Positions 1-5,097 of a stretch of 6,191 nucleotides of DNA are shown piece after piece. The position numbers were made by a program, and so were the translations under genes. The notes under the pieces are model-generated. The model was not told where the DNA came from and searched no databases. It saw only the letters and a program-made list of their open reading frames with translations. The stretch comes from JBBRMY01 sp038230595 (GTDB taxonomy: Bacteria; Bacteroidota; Ignavibacteria; Tepidaquicellales; Tepidaquicellaceae). Position 1 is the stretch's first letter; each line of letters begins with the position of its first letter. The stretch spans positions 1 to 6,191 of the forward strand of contig JBBRMY010000145.1 in assembly GCA_038230595.1 (NCBI GenBank), in the 5' to 3' direction.

Positions 1-1296
1 ATTAGTCCAATCACCTGCTAAGTATAGATTCTCAAAGATCCCTGTGCTGCTAATTCTGTATTTTTCTGAATTCACTTCCGGTAAAAATGTTGCTCTTTTT
101 TCTTTAACTACCTTAAAACTTTTAAGCTTAAGCTTGTCAAATCCTTTAAAGCACAAAGATAGTTCTTTTATACATAAACTTAAAATAATATTACTGTCCG
201 TTTCCGTAATATTTTCAAGGAAATCCGAGCCGCTGATAACCAAAGAAAGGTGCCTTTTGCTTCGCTTGAAAAGCCATTGTACCTTTGTGCCTATTAAGCC
301 GTTCATTCCGAAATTCTCCGAGCTTAGCATTTGCTCAGGAATGTCATCTTCGAAAAATAAATGAACTGAAGTAATAGCCGATGTTCTTAAGCTTTCTGTA
401 ACCTTAAAATACTTCTCATAAATGTCATCGGCAAATAATTCTTTAAGCCGGAAAAAAGGGACTGCGCAAATGAATTCATCTGCGAAAATTTCTTCTCCGT
501 TATCGAGAATTATACATTTAACATTTTGGGTAACATTTGTAGCAACGATTGAGTCTTTATGCTTATTAAATTCAATTTTCCGGACTTTAATTCCTGTTTT
601 AAATTGAATGCCACTTCTTTTGAAATAACTAATTGCATCGTCAATATAAAGTTCATTCAGATTGACGTCAGGAATGAGCAGGCTTGAACTGCTTTTATTT
701 CTAAAACCTGTCTTCAGAATATTCCATAACAATGCCGAGCTGATATTTTCAGGTGTTGCATTAAAAACAGCGAGCAGGAAAGGCTCCCAGAAATATTTTA
801 TAAGATTTTCAGTCTGACGGTATTTTATGAAAAGGTCACTAACCGGAATGTCTTTTATATGTTTAGCTTTTGACGGATTAGCTTTTGAAATGAAAGGAAT
901 AAATCTTAAGAATGATAATTTGTCTTTTAAAGTGAGAGAGTCGAATGAGAAAATGCCCTTGATAATATTCAGTGGCGGCTTTGAAGCAGGAATGTTTAAA
1001 TGAAATTTTTTCTGTTCAGTGTTATAAAAATTTATATCGAGAGATGGCTGGAAATTTAATTTTTGAAGTGAACCGATTATCCTGAAAAATTCAAGAGTAT
1101 TTTCGTACCAGCCTGCGAGGATGTGCTGTCCGTTATCGAAAAATGAGTTTTGTTCGCTGTTGAAAAAGCTGTAAGCGCGGCCGCCGAGCTTGGGAGAGGC
1201 TTCGTATAATTCGACATCGAATCCGAGTTCGGAAGAAAAAACTGCAGATGAAATGCCTGCGATACCTCCGCCTATGATTACAATTTTTTTGGACAA
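1..1296 (-). CDS. hpnE: HpnE, hydroxysqualene dehydroxylase (squalene-associated FAD-dependent desaturase), 3' end beyond window
   Basis: By family, this flavoenzyme reduces hydroxysqualene to squalene, the last step of the HpnCDE route. I translated the minus strand and found 432 codons with no stop up to base 1. The N-terminus carries the FAD Rossmann motif GGGIAG (residues 9-14), the ribose-binding E32 and the amine-oxidase signature LGGR (37-40). The HpnE-like DNGQHILAGWY follows at 54-64. The C-terminal FAD motif LAGDWTN (426-432) ends exactly at the window edge. In related proteins only some 20-30 residues follow this motif, so the gene is nearly complete. TTG at 1296-1294 is chosen as start because it gives MSKKIVIIGGG, a normal family N-terminus, and no in-frame ATG lies nearby. 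An upstream ATG at 1316-1314 is out of frame across an A7 run. No Shine-Dalgarno is visible. It lies 94 bp after hpnD on the same strand. The family call is secure; the start is less so. Confidence 0.93.
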   Translation of the reverse strand, partial: MSKKIVIIGGGIAGISSAVFSSELGFDVELYEASPKLGGRAYSFFNSEQNSFFDNGQHILAGWYENTLEFFRIIGSLQKLNFQPSLDINFYNTEQKKFHLNIPASKPPLNIIKGIFSFDSLTLKDKLSFLRFIPFISKANPSKAKHIKDIPVSDLFIKYRQTENLIKYFWEPFLLAVFNATPENISSALLWNILKTGFRNKSSSSLLIPDVNLNELYIDDAISYFKRSGIQFKTGIKVRKIEFNKHKDSIVATNVTQNVKCIILDNGEEIFADEFICAVPFFRLKELFADDIYEKYFKVTESLRTSAITSVHLFFEDDIPEQMLSSENFGMNGLIGTKVQWLFKRSKRHLSLVISGSDFLENITETDSNIILSLCIKELSLCFKGFDKLKLKSFKVVKEKRATFLPEVNSEKYRISSTGIFENLYLAGDWTN

Positions 1297-1324
1297 ATTT
1301 TGAAAATATATTTCATGTGAAATG

Positions 1325-1348
1325 GTTGTTGGTGAAAACACCAACAAC
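1325..1348. repeat. Perfect 10-bp hairpin between hpnD and hpnE
   Basis: GTTGTTGGTG (1325-1334) and its exact reverse complement CACCAACAAC (1339-1348) flank an AAAA loop. On the hpn transcript it would sit about 28 nt upstream of the hpnE TTG start. No T-run follows on either strand, so it does not look like an intrinsic terminator. A role in mRNA processing, stability or hpnE translation is possible but is inference. Confidence 0.8.
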
Positions 1349-1350
1349 GG

Positions 1351-1408
1351 AGGGAGCAGACACGATAAATCGTGTCTCTACAATCTATCTCTACGCCCTA
1401 TTGTAGAG
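1351..1408. repeat. Composite palindromic intergenic repeat overlapping the hpnD 3' end
   Basis: Two nested inverted repeats are visible. AGACACGAT (1358-1366) pairs with ATCGTGTCT (1369-1377) around an AA spacer. CTCTACAAT (1376-1384) pairs with ATTGTAGAG (1400-1408). The block reads like a dispersed GTAGAGAC-type repeat, and a diverged relative lies at 3417-3440. Its right arm runs into hpnD, so the stop codon (1391-1393) and the last codons of hpnD lie inside the repeat. Membership of a genome-wide family is inferred from memory and not tested here. Confidence 0.65.
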
Positions 1409-2272
1409 CAACCTGTATTTAAAGAATACTCCGAAGGTGATATATATTTTTCGGGCTTTGGAGACTTTTACTTTTTTTCTGAAGACGTTGTAATTTATAT
1501 TTTCTATTTTTTCAAGAAGGCGGAAATAAATATGCTGCATGATCCTTGCCGCAAACATCATTCCTTTATCTTCTTTTGAAAGGCATTCATCTGCTTTTGT
1601 ATAATAATCCCTTGCGCGCTGACATTCAAATTTCATCAACTGAATAAATGATTCATTATACTTGTTCTCAAGAAGGTCCTGCTCGCTGTAATTAAATTTT
1701 TCCATATCCTCTTTCGGAAGATAGATCCTGCCGTTATCGGCATCTATTTTTATATCTCTGAGAATATTTGTAAGCTGGAGGGCAACTCCAAGGTTGATAG
1801 CAAAATCTTTGGTATTCTTATTTTTATACCCGAATATTTCAATACACATAAGACCCACAGTTGCAGCAACACAGTAACAGTATTGATAAAGCTCTTCGAA
1901 GGTTTTGTATCTCTGGTTCTGCAGATCCATTTCCATTCCCTTGATAAGCTCAAAGAATGGCTCGATGGGAATATTGAACTGATGAATAATTTTATTCAGA
2001 TGATTAAGAAGAGAATATTTCGACTCCCCTTTTAATGCATTTTCAAATTCTATTTTCCACTCGCGTATCTTTTTATATTTAACTTCAGCAGTATCGGTCT
2101 CGTCATCAACAATATCGTCTGTACGGCGGCAAAAAGCATAAACAGTATTCATAGCGATATTCTTTTCCTTTGGAAGAAGGGAAAAAGAATAAAGAAAGTT
2201 TGTTTTACTTTTTTTAGTAATGTCCTTATTTTCGGCTGCCTGTGTATCTTTCATGTTATTTAAAATACGCAT
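1391..2272 (-). CDS. hpnD: HpnD, presqualene diphosphate synthase
   Basis: The 293-residue protein belongs to the squalene/phytoene synthase family. HpnD condenses two farnesyl diphosphates head-to-head into presqualene diphosphate, the first committed step to squalene. Both Mg-diphosphate-binding motifs are intact: DDIVD (residues 52/53-56, within CRRTDDIVDD) and RDIKID (D173 and D177), the latter followed by DADNGRIYLP as in HpnD/CrtB proteins. LLPKEK near residue 32 and GMEMDL near 112 also fit. The sequence before residue 20 looks unconserved, so Met7 (2254-2252) is an alternative start. Neither start has a visible Shine-Dalgarno. The final residues YNRA and the stop fall inside a palindromic repeat (1351-1408), suggesting a recently altered C-terminal tail; the catalytic core is unaffected. 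It lies between hpnC (185 bp upstream) and hpnE. HpnD is preferred over phytoene synthase because of the adjacent hpnC and hpnE; a CrtB-like activity cannot be excluded from sequence alone. Confidence 0.92.
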   Translation of the reverse strand: MRILNNMKDTQAAENKDITKKSKTNFLYSFSLLPKEKNIAMNTVYAFCRRTDDIVDDETDTAEVKYKKIREWKIEFENALKGESKYSLLNHLNKIIHQFNIPIEPFFELIKGMEMDLQNQRYKTFEELYQYCYCVAATVGLMCIEIFGYKNKNTKDFAINLGVALQLTNILRDIKIDADNGRIYLPKEDMEKFNYSEQDLLENKYNESFIQLMKFECQRARDYYTKADECLSKEDKGMMFAARIMQHIYFRLLEKIENINYNVFRKKVKVSKARKIYITFGVFFKYRLLYNRA

Positions 2273-2358
2273 TAAAGTGCATGGGTAAAATAGAAAAGAG
2301 TAATATAGTTATTTAGTGAAAAAGGGGGCGGAGAGGCAGGAAAAAGGACAAGTTTGCG

Positions 2359-2403
2359 CCGCTTCGCGGAAGTCAGGGATACCTGCTTTTGCAAGGATGA
2401 CAA
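2359..2403. repeat. Degenerate palindromic repeat between hpnC and hpnD
   Basis: A short hairpin, CCGC-TTC-GCGG (2359-2369), is followed by a block running from GTCA (2372-2375) to TGAC (2398-2401). Inside it, CCTGC and GCAAGG face each other across TTTT. This resembles a decayed copy of the common intergenic repeat in which a GTCATTCC-type half faces its complement across a GC-rich turn. Only the imperfect symmetry is seen directly; the family assignment is from memory. Confidence 0.5.
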
Positions 2404-2420
2404 TAATTTTTTTAATTATT

Positions 2421-2452
2421 AATTCGTAAATCGTATTTCGTAATTCGTAATT
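2421..2452. repeat. Short tandem TTCGTAAT-type repeat just after the hpnC stop
   Basis: The motif TTCGTAA or TCGTA recurs about four times with a 6-8 base period, at 2423, 2431, 2438 and 2445, ending six bases before the hpnC stop codon at 2458-2460. It contains no stable hairpin and no coding capacity. It may be a low-complexity dispersed repeat. Confidence 0.6.
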
Positions 2453-2457
2453 GATAT

Positions 2458-3336
2458 TTACTTTCTGAACATTTTAATCAGGATTTTCAGCTTGTCCCTT
2501 TTAGATAACTTTACTCTTTGAGAGAGAACTTTGTAATTAATTTTTTCGATCTTGTCGAGTATGATGCTGCCGCCGGCATAGGTTGCTTTTATCTCGAGCT
2601 TGAACCTTCCTTTAAGTCGAGCTATCAACGGCTTGCCTGAAGCAAAATGCTTCCTTGTCTCAGCTACCAGCTCCTTCATTATTTTTACAAATCTGTCATC
2701 TTCTTTACCGCTTTCGAGATCATCATATGTGTAAAAATATTTATCCATAACATTTTTCGGAATATAGATGCGATCAATCTCCCGGTCAGGCTTTACATCC
2801 TGCCAGAAGTTTATGAGCTGCAAACCGGTACATATTCGATCAGAGTAACTGAAAAGCTCATCATCTTTTTCAGGATTATAGCCGAATAAATAAAGTAAAA
2901 GATGCCCTATGGGATTAGCTGAGTATGCTGAATATTTAATCAGGTCATCAAAGCTTTCATAGCGGCTGACGATACAGTCCTGTTTGAAAGCGATAAGCAG
3001 ATCACTGAATTCTCTGGACGGAATTCCGAGGTCTTTCATTGCAGCATTGAGAGCAATAAAAATGTATGCAGTTTCCGGTTCTAAATTTTCTATATCATTG
3101 TCAATTGATTTGAGAAGCTCCTTCTCAAAATCATTAAGCTTATCGAATTTTACATTTCCGGCTTTATCAGAATCGGCAATATCATCTGCATAACGGGCGA
3201 AGGCATAAATTGCATAAACGTATTTCCGCCTGGCTCGTGGAATAAGCAGCGATCCGACCGGAAAATTCTCGTAATGAGTTTTCGCAATAAGCTCGCATTT
3301 TTTAAATGCAGAATATATTTCGTTATCAGGCCGCAA
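2458..3336 (-). CDS. hpnC: HpnC, hydroxysqualene synthase
   Basis: The 292-residue squalene/phytoene synthase family protein resembles HpnC, which converts presqualene diphosphate to hydroxysqualene. The family signature HYENFPVGSLLIP starts at residue 21. The first aspartate motif is DDIAD (51/52-55, in ARYADDIAD) and the second is QDVKPD (D180 and D184, in NFWQDVKPD). A conserved SANPIGH segment lies at 139-145 and RIYIP near 189-193. The start codon is TTG (3336-3334): no in-frame ATG is seen upstream, and the next methionine is residue 100, past the first catalytic motif. TTG places the start a few residues before the conserved helix, as in relatives. No Shine-Dalgarno is visible. It is the first of the three hpn genes, downstream of a repeat-filled divergent spacer that should contain the promoter, though I could not pick out a convincing one. 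It is distinguished from HpnD by ENFPVGS and NFWQD. Confidence 0.92.
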   Translation of the reverse strand: MRPDNEIYSAFKKCELIAKTHYENFPVGSLLIPRARRKYVYAIYAFARYADDIADSDKAGNVKFDKLNDFEKELLKSIDNDIENLEPETAYIFIALNAAMKDLGIPSREFSDLLIAFKQDCIVSRYESFDDLIKYSAYSANPIGHLLLYLFGYNPEKDDELFSYSDRICTGLQLINFWQDVKPDREIDRIYIPKNVMDKYFYTYDDLESGKEDDRFVKIMKELVAETRKHFASGKPLIARLKGRFKLEIKATYAGGSIILDKIEKINYKVLSQRVKLSKRDKLKILIKMFRK

Positions 3337-3416
3337 AGAAAAATTTTAAATTATTGATGTAAAATGCGGAAAACGGAGAGTAATAAATATCTAATAAGAG
3401 TATTATTTATAAACGA

Positions 3417-3440
3417 GTAGAGGCGCATATTTGCGTCTCA
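3417..3440. repeat. GTAGAG...CTC imperfect palindrome, relative of the repeat at 1358-1381
   Basis: GTAGAGGCGCA faces TTGCGTCTCA across TAT. The arms are imperfect, but the outer GTAGAG/CTC and inner CGCA/TGCG parts match the layout of the AGACACGAT palindrome at 1358-1381. Both look like diverged members of one family that sits only between genes here. Confidence 0.5.
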
Positions 3441-3487
3441 ATGTATTCCATAGCGACATATTCATGATGCCCATACTTAAATTGAAT

Positions 3488-3528
3488 TCTTTTATTCACT
3501 TGTACTTTTTTTTAAAAAGAATAAAAGA
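3488..3528. repeat. 10-bp inverted repeat around a T/A-rich core
   Basis: TCTTTTATTC (3488-3497) is the exact reverse complement of GAATAAAAGA (3519-3528), separated by 21 bases containing TACTTTTTTTTAAAAA. The T8 run then A5 could fold further. The string continues into AGGCCGTGAT, as in a repeat type I recall from Bacteroidota spacers; that link is untested. Confidence 0.6.
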
Positions 3529-3536
3529 TTAGGCCG

Positions 3537-3562
3537 TGATACACCGCCTTTGTGATGTATCA
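3537..3562. repeat. 7-bp inverted repeat TGATACA/TGTATCA
   Basis: TGATACA (3537-3543) pairs with TGTATCA (3556-3562) across a 12-base loop; an inner CAC/GTG could add pairs with a bulge. It abuts the repeats at 3488-3528 and 3574-3596, so it may be part of one composite element. Confidence 0.5.
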
Positions 3563-3573
3563 ACCTCCCCCCG

Positions 3574-3596
3574 CCCCCTCCTTTCTAAGGAGGGGG
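3574..3596. repeat. Strong C/G-rich hairpin, 10-bp stem
   Basis: CCCCCTCCTT (3574-3583) and AAGGAGGGGG (3587-3596) are perfect complements around a TCT loop. It is strikingly GC-rich against its surroundings and preceded by more C-runs (CCTCCCCCCG). No T-tract follows at once on either strand, so a dispersed repeat is more likely than a terminator. Confidence 0.8.
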
Positions 3597-3609
3597 AATA
3601 TTCATATCA

Positions 3610-3632
3610 ATTATTTTTAACTTAAAAATAAT
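3610..3632. repeat. AT-only 10-bp hairpin upstream of the acetyltransferase gene
   Basis: ATTATTTTTA (3610-3619) and TAAAAATAAT (3623-3632) are perfect complements around ACT. It lies 36 bp before the start codon at 3669. It may be part of the repeat mosaic, an operator-like palindrome, or chance in AT-rich DNA. Confidence 0.45.
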
Positions 3633-3668
3633 CTCTTCGTAAAATAAATTAACACTATAAACAATCAC

Positions 3669-4160
3669 ATGGATTTTAAAATAAGAGATGCGGCCAAAGA
3701 TGATGCAATTGCGATTCAGAAGATAGCTGTCAGAGCCTGGAATCATACTCATGTTCCGAATATCGGGCAGGAGCAGGTAGATTATATGGTGTCTCGAATT
3801 TATTCTGTCGAAGGCTTACATAAGCAAATGAATGAGGGAGAAAAATATATTTTAATATCAGAGAACGAAACGCCGGTTGGTTATTTATCATTCACAATAA
3901 AAGATACTGAGCGGTATCACATAAATAAATTGTATATCGATCCTGATTATCATGGTAAAGGCTTTGGAAAAGTTTTGCTCGATGAAGCAATAAAGATAAT
4001 AAAGAATTCAGGAGGAAGCATTGTTGAACTGCATGTCAATGAACATAATACAAAGGCGATCGGCTTTTATGAAAAGTACGGTTTTAGAAATATTCGGTTG
4101 GATCATTATCCATTTGAGAAATATATGATACATGATTATTTGATGGAGATGGAGGTGTGA
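3669..4160 (+). CDS. GNAT family N-acetyltransferase, PaiA-like
   Basis: The 163-residue protein is a single GNAT fold, which transfers acetyl from acetyl-CoA to an amine. Motif A is clear: the beta strand HINKLYIDP (84-92) leads into the pyrophosphate-binding loop H95-G-K-G-F-G100 and the helix that follows. Motif B is N127...A130..FY134...GF139, with Y134 in the usual position of the catalytic or leaving-group tyrosine. The N-terminal helices (W24 to about 50, including EQVDYMV and YSVEGL) resemble PaiA-type polyamine acetyltransferases, but the substrate cannot be read from sequence. The ATG at 3669 starts the fold at the right place (MDFKIRDA); no Shine-Dalgarno precedes it. It is transcribed alone, away from hpnC, and is followed 12 bp after its stop by a 10-bp hairpin. 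A link to squalene synthesis is not supported. RimI-like or small-molecule acetyltransferases are alternatives. Confidence 0.9.
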   Translation: MDFKIRDAAKDDAIAIQKIAVRAWNHTHVPNIGQEQVDYMVSRIYSVEGLHKQMNEGEKYILISENETPVGYLSFTIKDTERYHINKLYIDPDYHGKGFGKVLLDEAIKIIKNSGGSIVELHVNEHNTKAIGFYEKYGFRNIRLDHYPFEKYMIHDYLMEMEV

Positions 4161-4172
4161 TATTTAAAAGCG

Positions 4173-4200
4173 ACCTGACAGGGAAAATAACCTGTCAGGT
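4173..4200. repeat. 10-bp hairpin just after the acetyltransferase gene
   Basis: ACCTGACAGG (4173-4182) and CCTGTCAGGT (4191-4200) are perfect complements around GAAAATAA. It lies 12 bp after the stop codon, a terminator-like position, but no T-run follows (GAGTGTTATT). The sequence matches a palindromic repeat I recall as common in Bacteroidota, so it may be a dispersed repeat that also serves as the 3' end of the transcript. Confidence 0.75.
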
Positions 4201-4623
4201 GAGTGTTATTATGCCCTCATTGCCACAACAACTTCCCTCAGCCCTCCCTTTCTCTAGGTAGAATAAGAGAATTAATTCTAAAATCAGCAGAGGGATTATC
4301 GGTTGAAATCAGCCTTATAGTTTTGAATACATTACTAAAATCTAAAACTATAAAATGTACAACCAATAGAACGCCAAAGAATAAAAACAAGTCCAGTGAG
4401 TTAGTCATTATTGTATAATTGAAATCATAAAGGAATTATAGATTTTTACTATACTTTTATATGGTTAGTATTTTATAAGGTTTTAAACGGAAATTCAGGC
4501 GAAAAAGTTTCGGTAGCAATGTTGAATGGGGGCAGATCGTATTTGAAGGATTTCGAATATATTTTACTATGAATTATAATTGTAAAAAAAGCATATCCAA
4601 ACTTTCAGATTTAGATTCGAAAA
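4201..4623. other. Gene-poor convergent spacer with decayed repeat
   Basis: No convincing gene is seen here. The segment 4212-4262 reads CCCTCATTGCC..CCCTCAGCCCTCCCTTTCTCT and looks like an eroded copy of the C-rich intergenic repeats found in many genomes. A 56-codon minus frame (4408 to 4238) opens with a hydrophobic stretch but ends inside that repeat, and no ribosome site precedes it. From 4420 to 4620 the sequence is AT-rich, with a short forward open stretch and no start near its beginning. Confidence 0.55.
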
Positions 4624-5079
4624 TTACATTTTCTTTATTAGAAATTTATTATTTCGTATTGATACCTTGAATAAATAATCAAACTTTTCCTTTTTATTTG
4701 GTATATCTCTATTTTTGAAAAATCCTTCAATTATATTAGCCGGTACTTTCTCTTTTCCTCTTCGTTTTTTATTCCTTTGGATTGCATTTTTTAAGGATGA
4801 ACTAAAATAATAACCGAATACTTTAAATCTAGTTCCTTTAACAGCTTTAAAGTATTTTTCTCGTTCATATTGAGATAAATTAGTATTGTCAATTACAAAT
4901 GATTGTTTGGATTCAATACAAGCTTTCATAATTTTATCTTCCTTAATTCGCTTAGTTAAAGGTGGATTATTACTTAGTACATCTAATGAAACTCTAATAT
5001 GGGTTTTAAAAAGTTTTTCTTTACAAAAAGTAGACTTTCCACTGGCTGGAATTCCAATTAATATTACTGCTTGTTTCAT
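4624..5079 (-). CDS. Small P-loop kinase, AAA_33 / polynucleotide 5'-kinase-like
   Basis: The 151-residue protein is a stand-alone P-loop kinase of the type annotated as AAA family ATPase, related to the 5'-kinase domain of T4 polynucleotide kinase. Walker A is GIPASGKST (residues 9-17). VSLDVL puts D33 where polynucleotide kinases keep their general base, though the arginine three residues later in the T4 enzyme is S36 here. FVIDNTNLSQYER (61-73) is the DNTN motif of the family. GYYFSSSL (89-96) followed by RNKKRRGKEKVP (R102, R106, R107) is the arginine-rich lid that contacts ATP phosphates. The length matches the stand-alone family. The ATG at 5079 is 18 bp after the stop of the upstream membrane-protein gene, so the two are probably co-transcribed. 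The phosphate acceptor (nucleic acid end, nucleoside or other small molecule) is unknown. A zeta-toxin-like role is an alternative without direct support. Confidence 0.82.
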   Translation of the reverse strand: MKQAVILIGIPASGKSTFCKEKLFKTHIRVSLDVLSNNPPLTKRIKEDKIMKACIESKQSFVIDNTNLSQYEREKYFKAVKGTRFKVFGYYFSSSLKNAIQRNKKRRGKEKVPANIIEGFFKNRDIPNKKEKFDYLFKVSIRNNKFLIKKM

Positions 5080-5097
5080 TTGAGAATAATTTTTAGT

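Larger units (their letters stand above)
3337..3668. other. Divergent intergenic spacer, repeat mosaic, no gene
   Basis: The 332 bp between hpnC (minus) and the acetyltransferase (plus) contain no credible coding frame. At least five separate inverted repeats occupy 3417-3632. Promoters for both flanking genes should lie here, most likely in the AT-rich flanks 3337-3410 and 3633-3668. I see no clear -35/-10 pair or Bacteroidota-type TAnnTTTG box to annotate. Confidence 0.75.

Noticed and set aside
1..1296. hpnE as a pseudogene
   Set aside because: The frame is open for all 432 codons, and both FAD motifs are intact; it is only cut by the window edge.
1322..1579. Plus-strand 85-codon frame across the hpnD-hpnE junction
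   Set aside because: It begins inside a hairpin, runs through a palindromic repeat and then antisense to hpnD, whose family motifs are clear. Its composition is not protein-like.
3401..3635. CRISPR array
   Set aside because: The repeats differ from one another, are individually palindromic and have no uniform spacers.
3669..4160. Acetyltransferase as part of the squalene pathway
   Set aside because: It is divergently transcribed, separated by 332 bp of repeats, and no known step of the pathway needs an acetyl transfer.
4173..4200. Intrinsic terminator for the acetyltransferase gene
   Set aside because: The stem is strong and well placed, but no T-run follows, so it is listed as a repeat rather than a terminator.
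4238..4408. Minus-strand 56-codon frame starting MTNSLDLFLFFGVLL
   Set aside because: It is hydrophobic at the start, but it ends inside a degenerate repeat, lacks a ribosome site and resembles no family I know. Kept only as a possible remnant.
4203..4418. Plus-strand 71-codon frame starting MLLCPHCHNNF
   Set aside because: Its start region is a C-rich repeat, it has no ribosome site, and CPHCHNN is a by-product of the repeat rather than a zinc motif.
4430..4572. Forward open stretch ending VAMLNGGRSYLKDFEYILL
   Set aside because: About 45 codons without a start near its beginning; the only ATG is well inside. Too short to distinguish from chance.
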